Source: an uncultured Clostridia bacterium
Lineage (GTDB): Bacteria; Bacillota; Clostridia; Christensenellales; Pumilibacteraceae
Assembly (NCBI GenBank): GCA_934247335.1
Contig: CAKQJJ010000093.1
Location: 1 to 6,010, forward strand
Direction: 5' to 3'
DNA length: 6,010 nt
Part shown: positions 1 to 5,531 of the stretch, in pieces
Position numbering within the stretch: the first letter of the stretch is position 1
How the letters are laid out: each line of letters opens with the position of its first letter
Notes under the pieces: generated by a model
Databases searched by the model: none
The model's input: the letters and a program-made list of their open reading frames with translations, nothing else
What the model was told of the DNA's origin: nothing
Made by a program: the position numbers and the translations under genes

Positions 1-960
1 GCTTTCAAAGTCAGTGCGTGCGTTTGCCATATCTTTCATTCCAAGTCGCGTAAGTCCGCGATAGTAAAGGAAATAGTTGTATTTTTTGAGATTGCCGCCC
101 AGAATCGCGTCGTTGATAATGCGGAAATTTTCCGAAAGCATTTTGACCCGCTTTTCAAAGTCAACCGAAGCGCAAGCCGACATTCTGCCCGCAACGTTGA
201 GAAGAAGCAGCTCTTCGTCGTCGGGGAAGCAGTCCAGCATGCGTTCGCTTTCGCGCATTACGTAGTCGTAGTCGCCGAGTGCCAGTTTTTTCTGAATAAA
301 CGCCGTGGCGCGGCTTACGCCTTTTTCGGTTTTTTCGTTTTTCCAGTCGATAAACTCGCCGTACCAGTCGGCGATAAGCGGATGTTCGTCCGCCATTTCC
401 TCGCGCGTGACAAACATATTTTCGGAATATCTGCTTTCGAGAACTTTGGAAAAAACTCCCGGATTGCACAGCTTTGCTTTGAGGTCTTCGTACAAATCGT
501 ACTCGATCGGCGCGCCTATCAGTATTACGTACGGGAAGTAGATGTACCACATCGCTTTAAGCTCGTCGTCGGCGCCGGGAAGCGAAATTATTTTGTCCGG
601 CAGCTCGAAAAGAGTGAGCTTTTGCGGCAGAACGGCAAATTTTTCGTCTATCAAGCCTTTTTTGACGGCAAGCGCAAACGCCGGCGAATAAACGTCGAAC
701 TTGTACGCTTTTTTGTCGCCGTCGGTAATTTCGATAACTCCGTCGCCTTCCGGTTTATCCTTGAATACGAACGACACGCCGTATTTAATCAGAATCTGAG
801 ACGCGCGCTTCAATTCTTCGTCGTCGAAAACGCAGCGGAAGCAGTACAGCGAGTACAGCATATCGCGCTTTTGCTCGTCGCCGAGGTCGCTCTTGTCGAT
901 GCGATTATAGCTCATAAGGGTAAGATAGCTAAGCCCTTGCATAACTTCTTGTTCGGTCAT
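1..960 (-). CDS. Unrecognised protein with TPR-like C-terminal helices, partial (C-terminus beyond left edge)
   Basis: Reading leftward from the ATG at 960, the frame stays open for 320 codons to the window edge, so the stop codon is missing here. I do not recognise the family. The start is supported by a GGAG ribosome binding site five bases upstream (complement of about 966-969) and by a promoter further upstream. There is no signal peptide or membrane segment, so it is probably cytosolic. Residues 1-60 look helical and acidic. Residues 61-150 are mixed strand and helix, with a hydrophobic aromatic patch at about 137-149. Residues 215-320 look like tetratricopeptide-type helical hairpins: the stretch near 293-320 has the TPR spacing of Tyr299/Tyr300, Gly302, Leu306-Gly307, Ala312 and Phe318. 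A TPR-like tail suggests protein binding, but no function can be assigned. It diverges from the two-component operon and has its own promoter. Confidence is high that it is a gene, low for the TPR call. Confidence 0.8.
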   Translation of the reverse strand, partial: MTEQEVMQGLSYLTLMSYNRIDKSDLGDEQKRDMLYSLYCFRCVFDDEELKRASQILIKYGVSFVFKDKPEGDGVIEITDGDKKAYKFDVYSPAFALAVKKGLIDEKFAVLPQKLTLFELPDKIISLPGADDELKAMWYIYFPYVILIGAPIEYDLYEDLKAKLCNPGVFSKVLESRYSENMFVTREEMADEHPLIADWYGEFIDWKNEKTEKGVSRATAFIQKKLALGDYDYVMRESERMLDCFPDDEELLLLNVAGRMSACASVDFEKRVKMLSENFRIINDAILGGNLKKYNYFLYYRGLTRLGMKDMANARTDFES

Positions 961-1024
961 AATTTCTCCGTGAATTTAAGTTTCCGGCGCACAAAACGCC
1001 ACTATTAAAGTTTTTACAAGCGAA

Positions 1025-1053
1025 ATTATACCACATATTTCGTTAAAAAACAA
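1025..1053 (-). promoter_or_regulatory. Extended -10 promoter for the leftward gene
   Basis: On the minus strand there is a perfect TATAAT (complement of 1025-1030) preceded by TGG, giving the extended -10 motif TGnTATAAT. A TTGTTT -35-like box lies 17 bp upstream (complement of 1048-1053). Transcription would begin near 1018 and leave a leader of about 58 nt before the ATG at 960. The -35 box lies only 18 bp from the -35 box of the rightward promoter, so the two polymerase sites are nearly back to back and may interfere or share a regulator. Confidence 0.7.
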
Positions 1054-1071
1054 TCGCATGGTCGGAATATA

Positions 1072-1100
1072 TTGACAAATTCAAAAAAATAAGCTAAAAT
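1072..1100 (+). promoter_or_regulatory. Sigma-A-type promoter P1 for the two-component operon
   Basis: A consensus TTGACA at 1072-1077, a 17-bp spacer and TAAAAT at 1095-1100 (one mismatch to TATAAT) make this the best promoter in the window. The spacer is strongly A-rich. Transcription would start near 1107, about 105 nt upstream of the response regulator ATG, leaving a long leader. Confidence 0.8.
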
Positions 1101-1108
1101 ATAAGCAT

Positions 1109-1132
1109 AAAAGCCGTTTTTTCGGCGTTTTT
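1109..1132 (+). terminator. Terminator-like hairpin in the leader, possible attenuator
   Basis: GCCG (1113-1116), a TTTTTT loop and CGGC (1123-1126) form a short stem followed by G and five T residues (1128-1132). The stem can extend past one mismatch through A1109-A1111 pairing with the T run. The form resembles a small intrinsic terminator, but it lies at the extreme 5' end of a transcript from P1, where intrinsic termination would be unusual. The six bases AGCCGT at 1112-1117 can instead pair with ACGGCT at 1150-1155 or 1172-1177. Any function is inference. Confidence 0.3.
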
Positions 1133-1147
1133 CACGCAATTATCACC

Positions 1148-1179
1148 GTACGGCTATTTGCGTTAAACAGTACGGCTAT
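1148..1179 (+). repeat. Pair of 10-bp direct repeats (GTACGGCTAT), candidate regulator binding site
   Basis: GTACGGCTAT occurs exactly at 1148-1157 and again at 1170-1179, a start-to-start distance of 22 bp, close to two turns of B-DNA, so both copies lie on the same helix face. OmpR/PhoB-family regulators bind direct repeats in tandem on one face, usually with an 11-bp period, and such a regulator is encoded immediately downstream. The second copy runs into a TATAAT box. The first copy overlaps an 8-bp palindrome, CCGTACGG (1146-1153). The repeat itself is seen directly; regulator binding is inferred. Confidence 0.5.
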
Positions 1180-1184
1180 ATAAT
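1179..1184 (+). promoter_or_regulatory. Possible second -10 box (P2), activator-dependent
   Basis: A perfect TATAAT lies at 1179-1184, overlapping the last base of the second direct repeat. No good -35 hexamer exists at 16-18 bp; the best candidate, TTTGCG at 1157-1162, matches only three positions. A transcript would start near 1191, just ahead of the ribosome binding site GGAGGG at 1198-1203. A good -10 with a poor -35 and bound repeats upstream is the usual layout of promoters that need an activator. It may also be chance in A/T-rich DNA. Confidence 0.35.
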
Positions 1185-1211
1185 GAAAAAAAAGATCGGA
1201 GGGCAATAATT

Positions 1212-1874
1212 ATGGCAAAAATGCTTATAGTGGACGATGAACAGAATATCCGCGAGATTATTCGCGAGTACGCCGAATTCGAAGGATACGAAACCGCCGA
1301 AACCGACGACGGAATGAAAGCCGTGCGCATGGCGAGAGAGGAAAATTACGACCTTATAATCATGGACGTCATGATGCCCAAACTGGACGGTTATTCGGCA
1401 GTTAAGGAAATCCGCAAATTCAGCGACGTTCCGGTTATCATTCTGTCCGCAAGAGTGGAAGAATACGACAAACTTTTCGGATTTGAAATAGGCGTGGACG
1501 ATTACGTTACGAAGCCGTTCTCGCCCAAGGAACTCATGGCGCGTATCAGCGCGGTATTGAAGCGCACCCGTCCCAAGAAAAAGGAACTCATCAAGTCCGA
1601 CGGACTGGAAATCGACATTGCCGGCAGAAACGTGTTCGTGGACGGCGAAAAAGTGGAAATGACGCCCAAGGAATACGAACTTCTGTTCTATCTCGTGGAA
1701 AACAACGGCATTGCCATTTCCCGCGAAAAATTGCTTAGCAACGTCTGGGGTTACGACTTCTACGGCGACGACCGAACGGTGGACACGCATATCAAAATGC
1801 TGCGTTCTTCTCTCGGAAAATATCGCGACAAGATAGTAACTCTGCGCGGACTGGGATATAAAATAGAATTGTAA
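1212..1874 (+). CDS. OmpR/PhoB-family two-component response regulator
   Basis: This 220-residue DNA-binding response regulator takes a phosphoryl group from its kinase partner and controls transcription in the cytoplasm. The receiver domain spans about 3-118: acidic pocket Asp8-Asp9, phosphoacceptor Asp52 in IIMDVMMP, switch residue Ser79, aromatic switch Tyr98 and Lys101 in TKPF. A short basic linker (119-124) leads to a winged-helix domain (about 127-220) with the TPKEYELL entry motif, a recognition helix around 188-202 (RTVDTHIKMLRSSLG) and the C-terminal RGLGYKI hairpin. All catalytic residues are present and the length is normal for the family. The ATG has a GGAGGG ribosome binding site eight bases upstream. 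The stop is 14 bp before the kinase start, so the two genes form an operon. WalR, PhoP and ResD belong to the same family, but I cannot name an ortholog. Confidence 0.95.
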   Translation: MAKMLIVDDEQNIREIIREYAEFEGYETAETDDGMKAVRMAREENYDLIIMDVMMPKLDGYSAVKEIRKFSDVPVIILSARVEEYDKLFGFEIGVDDYVTKPFSPKELMARISAVLKRTRPKKKELIKSDGLEIDIAGRNVFVDGEKVEMTPKEYELLFYLVENNGIAISREKLLSNVWGYDFYGDDRTVDTHIKMLRSSLGKYRDKIVTLRGLGYKIEL

Positions 1875-1888
1875 AAGGAGTGCGTTTT

Positions 1889-3409
1889 TTGGCTGCATCC
1901 GCCGAAAAAATAAATAAAAAGAGAAAAAAAGCCAAGTCGGTGCTCGGAAGCGTAATGTTCCGCGCCTGGCTGGCTTTTTTAGTGCTGGCGCTTTGCGTGG
2001 TGGCGTTTTTCTGGACGGGCGAGTTCGTCATTTTTTCCACCAACTACATCAAAATGTACGTCGGACGACTCACCGAGCAGAGCCGCGTTTTGGAGCAGAA
2101 ACTTAAAAACAACAACTACAACGCCATGGCGGATTCGTTCCGCTCGGCTGCAAACGACTGCGCGCGTGACTACGGTATGACGGTAGTGGTGTTCTCGTTC
2201 CGCGAGGGCGCCAACACGTTAAACGTTTCCGAAGCTCAGTTTTCGTTTTACGCCGACCCCACCGAAATAAACACGCCCACCACGAACACTATTCGTGCGA
2301 TGGCTGTCGTAGGCTCGGACTTTCTCGTCCGCATGAACGAAATAGAAAAGACCGGCTCGTTCGTTACCAATCGCGAAAACGGCTCGGTAAAAACGGTAAT
2401 TTACGGCAGTAAAATGCTGGGTAACGACGGTAACGCCGTGTATCTGTACGTTTCAACGTCTGTAAACGAATACGGCTTTACCGTCAGAGTTTTGTCCAAT
2501 CAGATGCTTATCGTAACGATAATCTGCATCGTATTCTCGCTTCTGATATCGCTTCTCATCGCGTGGCAGTTCGCTCGCCCGATAAAACAGTTTACCGCCA
2601 CCGCAAGACGAATAGGCGACGGCGATTTGTCGCTCGAATACAAGGGCAACGGCTACAACGAATTCGACGACCTTGCCGACGCGCTCAACTACGCCACTTC
2701 GGAAATGGTGAAGGCGGAGAATTTCCGTCGCGACTTTCTTACAAACGTGTCGCACGATATAAGAACGCCGCTCACGCTGATTAAAGCCAACGCGGAAATG
2801 ATACGCGATATTTCCGGAGATAAAAAGGAAAAGCGCGATCGCAACACTCAAACCATAATCAACGAAGCCGACCGGCTTACGCTGCTCGTCGAAGATATTC
2901 TGGACCTGTCCAAATTGCAGGCGGGCGTCGTAGAAATGAAACATGAGCCTGTTGACGTCGGAGCGGTGGCAAGAGAAGTGGTCGCTCAGTTCGACGTGCT
3001 TCGCGATCGCGACGGCTACGTGTTTGAAACCGATATAAGCACCGGGCTGAAAGTAACCTGCGATCACAAACGCCTTATGCAGGTGGTGTACAACCTCGTA
3101 GGAAACGCCATAAACTACGTGGGCGAGGACAGAAAAGTGGTCGTCCGCGTGTTCGAGCAAAACGGAAAAGCAAAAGTGGAAATTTCCGATCACGGTAAGG
3201 GCATCCCCGCCGACGAAATAGACAAAGTATGGGAGCGGTACTATCGCTCAAATCGCCAGAACCGCAACGTAGTGGGTAGCGGAATAGGACTTTCAATCGT
3301 CAAAAACGTGCTTATAGGCTTTAACGCCGAATACGGCATAATTTCTCACGAGGGCGAAGGCACCACGTTCTGGTTTGCGTTGCCGCTGGACGGCTCGGAC
3401 GAGAAATAA
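1889..3409 (+). CDS. Membrane sensor histidine kinase (HAMP-HisKA-HATPase)
   Basis: This 506-residue kinase should autophosphorylate on His and pass the phosphate to the regulator encoded upstream. Numbered from TTG 1889: a basic N-terminus, membrane segment 1 at about 24-48, an extracytoplasmic region of roughly 155 residues, membrane segment 2 at about 206-227, a HAMP linker to about 275, the H-box SHDIRTPLT with His289, an N-box with Asn402 and Asn406, a G1 box DHGKG from Asp434, an F-box-like WERYY near 448, and the G2 box GSGIGL at 464-469. The frame also opens at GTG 1880, but that codon overlaps the AAAGGAG ribosome binding site (1874-1880) and cannot be served by it. TTG 1889 lies eight bases after that site, so I chose it. 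The sensor region matches nothing I recognise; its length would suit a Cache- or PAS-like fold. The signal sensed is unknown. Catalytic motifs are intact. Confidence 0.93.
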   Translation: MAASAEKINKKRKKAKSVLGSVMFRAWLAFLVLALCVVAFFWTGEFVIFSTNYIKMYVGRLTEQSRVLEQKLKNNNYNAMADSFRSAANDCARDYGMTVVVFSFREGANTLNVSEAQFSFYADPTEINTPTTNTIRAMAVVGSDFLVRMNEIEKTGSFVTNRENGSVKTVIYGSKMLGNDGNAVYLYVSTSVNEYGFTVRVLSNQMLIVTIICIVFSLLISLLIAWQFARPIKQFTATARRIGDGDLSLEYKGNGYNEFDDLADALNYATSEMVKAENFRRDFLTNVSHDIRTPLTLIKANAEMIRDISGDKKEKRDRNTQTIINEADRLTLLVEDILDLSKLQAGVVEMKHEPVDVGAVAREVVAQFDVLRDRDGYVFETDISTGLKVTCDHKRLMQVVYNLVGNAINYVGEDRKVVVRVFEQNGKAKVEISDHGKGIPADEIDKVWERYYRSNRQNRNVVGSGIGLSIVKNVLIGFNAEYGIISHEGEGTTFWFALPLDGSDEK

Positions 3410-3430
3410 TCGGATAAATCAAGAGAGTAT

Positions 3431-3444
3431 AAAGCGCGTGCTTT
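3431..3444 (+). other. Small hairpin between kinase gene and next gene
   Basis: AAAGC (3431-3435), loop GCGT, GCTTT (3440-3444) form a perfect 5-bp stem 21 bases after the kinase stop codon. No T run follows, so it does not look like an intrinsic terminator. It could be an mRNA processing or stabilising element between operon genes, or chance. The 52-bp gap holds no convincing promoter. Confidence 0.25.
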
Positions 3445-3461
3445 CGGGATAAAATTACGGT

Positions 3462-4127
3462 ATGATTAAAGAAATTTCAACCGTATTCTGCCTTGGCAGT
3501 CCCGAAGGTAAACGCGCTTTTTTTCGTAAAAACGTGTCGGAAGAAAACGTTTACGCGGATAACGACGAAGTGTTTGCCTGCATAACCGAAGAGGGCAAAA
3601 GCTATTTTATCGTCAGCGTTCCGCCGTGCGAAAATCTGACGGCGGAAGAATATTTCCGCAGTAATCGCGCGCTTATTTCTCCCGACGACTTCGATTTTCA
3701 GGCGCTTCGCTCGTTCGTGTTCAAAACATGCGGGTTCGTGCTGTTCCGTAATACGAAGATGAAAAGCCTTTCCTCGTTCGGCTATCGCGCCGTGCAGCTT
3801 TTTACGCTTATCACCCAAAACACAAAACAAATTGCCGTCAATTTCGACGGAACCGATTACACCGCCGAAAACGCGTTGAAAATGAAGAGGTTTCTGCGCT
3901 GCCTCGGCAAAAAATACAAGCTGTTCGCGCTCGTCACGGACAATCGGTTTATTCCATGCGGAGCAACCGTAAGGCGGTACGAGTACGACGGCGAGTACGC
4001 TCAGCTGTCGCTCGGCGGAAGAGGCTGCGTGTCGCTTAAAAAGAAAAACGCGCTTGCGTGCGCGGCAAAACGCGGAGTGGGAATAAAGCCTTCGCAAATA
4101 AAAAAAGTCGTGATTACGCGCGGATAA
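3462..4127 (+). CDS. Degenerate ABC-ATPase-like protein of unknown function, catalytic motifs lost
   Basis: This 221-residue soluble protein has no family that I recognise at a glance. Laid against a generic ABC nucleotide-binding domain, the landmarks fall in order at the right distances. A Walker A-like GSPEGKR sits at 12-18, one residue short and without Ser/Thr. An ENLTAEEYFRSNRAL stretch at 57-71 resembles the region after the Q-loop. LSSFG at 103-107 stands for LSGGQ. Without gaps from there, QNTKQIAVNF (119-128) falls on the Walker B strand with Asn127-Phe128 in place of Asp-Glu. AENALKM follows, then LVTDN (157-161), where the H-loop His would be Asp160. Length fits a small ABC ATPase. 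If correct, it is a non-hydrolysing relative; the alignment is by eye from memory. No membrane segments. The ATG has only a weak ribosome binding site. A stop at 3450-3452 excludes any earlier ATG. Probably co-transcribed with the kinase gene 52 bp upstream. Confidence 0.8.
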   Translation: MIKEISTVFCLGSPEGKRAFFRKNVSEENVYADNDEVFACITEEGKSYFIVSVPPCENLTAEEYFRSNRALISPDDFDFQALRSFVFKTCGFVLFRNTKMKSLSSFGYRAVQLFTLITQNTKQIAVNFDGTDYTAENALKMKRFLRCLGKKYKLFALVTDNRFIPCGATVRRYEYDGEYAQLSLGGRGCVSLKKKNALACAAKRGVGIKPSQIKKVVITRG

Positions 4128-4177
4128 AGCAAAAAGCGGAAAAGAAGGCGAGAATTACGTAATTTTGTTGCTTTTTT
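4126..4177 (+). terminator. Weak candidate terminator after the ABC-like gene
   Basis: AAAAAGC (4131-4137) can pair with GCTTTTT (4170-4176), enclosing a second hairpin made by the perfect 12-bp palindrome AATTACGTAATT (4153-4164). A run of six T residues (4172-4177) ends the structure. The stem is A/T-rich and interrupted, so it is at best a leaky terminator. The T run overlaps the -35 region of the next promoter. Confidence 0.35.
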
Positions 4178-4197
4178 GTGCGCAAGTATGATATAAT
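4168..4197 (+). promoter_or_regulatory. Extended -10 promoter for the rhodanese-TtcA gene
   Basis: A perfect TATAAT at 4192-4197 is preceded by TGA, giving TGnTATAAT. The best -35 candidate is TTGCTT at 4168-4173 with an 18-bp spacer, matching only the TTG half, which is typical where an extended -10 compensates. The transcript would start near 4204, giving a leader of about 39 nt. Confidence 0.65.
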
Positions 4198-4206
4198 AAA
4201 TCCGCT

Positions 4207-4229
4207 TGCGCGCTTCGTTTACCCGCGCA
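4207..4229 (+). other. GC-rich leader hairpin next to the ribosome binding site
   Basis: TGCGCG (4207-4212) and CGCGCA (4224-4229) form a perfect 6-bp stem with an 11-base loop at the very 5' end of the predicted transcript. The AAAGGA ribosome binding site begins at 4231, two bases after the stem. It may stabilise the mRNA 5' end or affect ribosome access. No riboswitch or T-box match is seen. Confidence 0.4.
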
Positions 4230-4242
4230 GAAAGGAAAAATT

Positions 4243-5406
4243 ATGGAAATCACTCTCGAAAAACTCAATTCGCTTGATAAAAACCAATACGTTCTATTGG
4301 ATATGCGCTCCGAATCCGACCGCGCCTACGGTTTTATTCCCGGCTCGATTGCCGTAAATGCGGACGAACTTATAGCCAATCCGCCCGCTTTCGATAAAAA
4401 AGTGGTAGTGTATTGCGCTCACGGCGTGTTCAGCGTGGACGTTGCCGAAGCGCTTTGCGAAAAGGGTATAGACGCGTGTTCGCTTGCCGGCGGCTACGTG
4501 GAGTGGCTGCGTGCCGAAATGAAGAAAAAAGTGGACGAGGACTATTGCGAAAAAGTGGAAAAAAGCATCCGCACAAAGTTCCGCACCTGCCTTATGAGCC
4601 GATTTATAAAAGCTATCAAGCAGTACGAGCTTATTAAGGAAGGCGACAAGGTTGCCGTGTGCATTTCGGGCGGCAAGGATTCCATGCTCATGGCAAAGCT
4701 GTTTCAGGAACTTCACCGTTACAGCGAGTTCGATTTCGGACTGGAATTTCTCGTCATGGACCCCGGTTACAACGAGGAAAATCGCCGCATTATCGAGGAA
4801 AACGCCAGGAGATTAAACGTTCCCGTACATATTTTCGAGTCGGATATTTTCGAGTCGGTGTACAACGTCGAAAAGTCGCCGTGCTACCTTTGCGCCCGCA
4901 TGAGAAGAGGCTATCTGTACAATTTCGCGCGGCAACTGGGCTGCAACAAAATCGCGCTCGGACACCACTACGACGACGTTATCGAAACCATTCTGATGGG
5001 CATGCTGTACGGCGCGCAGATTCAGACCATGATGCCCAAACTTCACAGCACCAATTTCGCCGGAATGGAGCTCATCCGCCCCATGTATCTCATCCGTGAG
5101 GACGATATAAAAGCGTGGCGCGACTACAACGACCTGCATTTCATTCAGTGCGCCTGCAAATTCACCGATACCTGCACCACCTGCAACGACGGGCAGAACC
5201 ATTCCAAGCGCCAGGAGTCCAAAGAACTTATAAAAATGCTCAAGAAAACGCATCCCGACGTGGAAAAATGCATCTTCCGCTCGGTGGAAAACGTCAATCT
5301 CGAAACAATAATCGCCTATAAATCGGGCGGAGTAAAGCACAGCTTCCTCGACGACTACGACCCAAAGTCTTCTGCGCCCGCAAAAGAGAAAGAAAAAACC
5401 GAATAA
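4243..5406 (+). CDS. Rhodanese-TtcA-type PP-loop ATPase fusion, probable tRNA sulfurtransferase
   Basis: This 387-residue cytosolic protein joins two sulfur-transfer modules. Residues about 3-92 are a rhodanese domain: LLDMR at 18-22, a FIPGS site where GHIPGA is usual, and catalytic Cys58 in the loop CAHGVFS, with Phe63 where many rhodaneses have Arg. Residues about 108-370 are a TtcA-family domain: PP-loop SGGKDS at 142-147, which adenylates the target base, PCYLC with Cys214 and Cys217 followed by RRGYLY, GHHYDD at 240-245, and a Cys-rich segment with Cys303, Cys305, Cys311 and Cys314. TtcA enzymes bind a [4Fe-4S] cluster by three Cys, two from CxxC and one downstream, and make 2-thiocytidine in tRNA. 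Here the rhodanese Cys58 persulfide could supply the sulfur, which is inference. The C-terminal tail is charged and low complexity. AAAGGA lies six bases before the ATG. Family confidence is high; the exact tRNA substrate is not certain. Confidence 0.92.
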   Translation: MEITLEKLNSLDKNQYVLLDMRSESDRAYGFIPGSIAVNADELIANPPAFDKKVVVYCAHGVFSVDVAEALCEKGIDACSLAGGYVEWLRAEMKKKVDEDYCEKVEKSIRTKFRTCLMSRFIKAIKQYELIKEGDKVAVCISGGKDSMLMAKLFQELHRYSEFDFGLEFLVMDPGYNEENRRIIEENARRLNVPVHIFESDIFESVYNVEKSPCYLCARMRRGYLYNFARQLGCNKIALGHHYDDVIETILMGMLYGAQIQTMMPKLHSTNFAGMELIRPMYLIREDDIKAWRDYNDLHFIQCACKFTDTCTTCNDGQNHSKRQESKELIKMLKKTHPDVEKCIFRSVENVNLETIIAYKSGGVKHSFLDDYDPKSSAPAKEKEKTE

Positions 5407-5451
5407 TAAAAATGCGGCTTGATTTTCGTTTGCCAACAATAAACTTTAAAA

Positions 5452-5486
5452 TAAAACGAACCCCGAGTCTATCGAGGTTCGTTTTA
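5452..5486. terminator. Bidirectional intrinsic terminator between convergent genes
   Basis: An 11-bp perfect stem (TAAAACGAACC, 5452-5462, with GGTTCGTTTTA, 5476-5486) continues past one C/A mismatch into a 3-bp CGA/TCG stem capped by a GTCTA loop. The outer A4 and T4 runs supply a U-tract in either direction, so it can end both the rightward rhodanese-TtcA transcript (stop at 5406) and the leftward Hsp20 transcript (stop at 5532). Confidence 0.85.
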
Positions 5487-5510
5487 CTATTCGATTATTC
5501 AAGCGGGATT

Positions 5511-5526
5511 AAAGCGTAGCCGCTTT
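5511..5526 (-). other. Short hairpin just after the Hsp20 stop codon
   Basis: AAAGCG and CGCTTT form a perfect 6-bp stem with a 4-base loop, five bases after the Hsp20 stop on the minus strand. It lacks a U-tract, so it is more likely a 3' stabilising stem than a terminator. The strong terminator lies about 25 bases further along in the direction of transcription. Confidence 0.3.
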
Positions 5527-5531
5527 CAAAA

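Noticed and set aside
382..1008. A 208-codon rightward open frame opposite the partial leftward gene
   Set aside because: It is antisense to a continuous 320-codon frame with a ribosome binding site and promoter. Its composition (many Phe, Val, Arg) is that of a mirror frame, and it has no ribosome binding site of its own.
1176..1898. A 240-codon leftward open frame opposite the response regulator
   Set aside because: The plus strand clearly encodes an intact response regulator. The antisense frame is a by-product of codon bias and lacks any recognisable domain.
2453..3193. A 246-codon leftward open frame inside the histidine kinase gene
   Set aside because: The kinase motifs on the plus strand are complete across this span. 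The antisense product is rich in His, Phe and Val without a domain pattern.
3428..3433. TATAAA as a separate promoter for the ABC-like gene
   Set aside because: No -35-like hexamer lies at 16-18 bp, there is no extended -10, and the box overlaps the small hairpin at 3431-3444. Read-through from the kinase gene is the simpler explanation.
4153..4164. The palindrome AATTACGTAATT as a repressor operator
   Set aside because: It is a perfect 12-bp dyad just upstream of a promoter, but it is also A/T-rich and lies within the loop of a terminator-like structure. With no second copy or known matching regulator, an operator call is not supported.
4813..5439. A 208-codon leftward open frame opposite the rhodanese-TtcA gene
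   Set aside because: It is antisense to conserved PP-loop and Cys motifs, and it begins in the intergenic region with no ribosome binding site or promoter.
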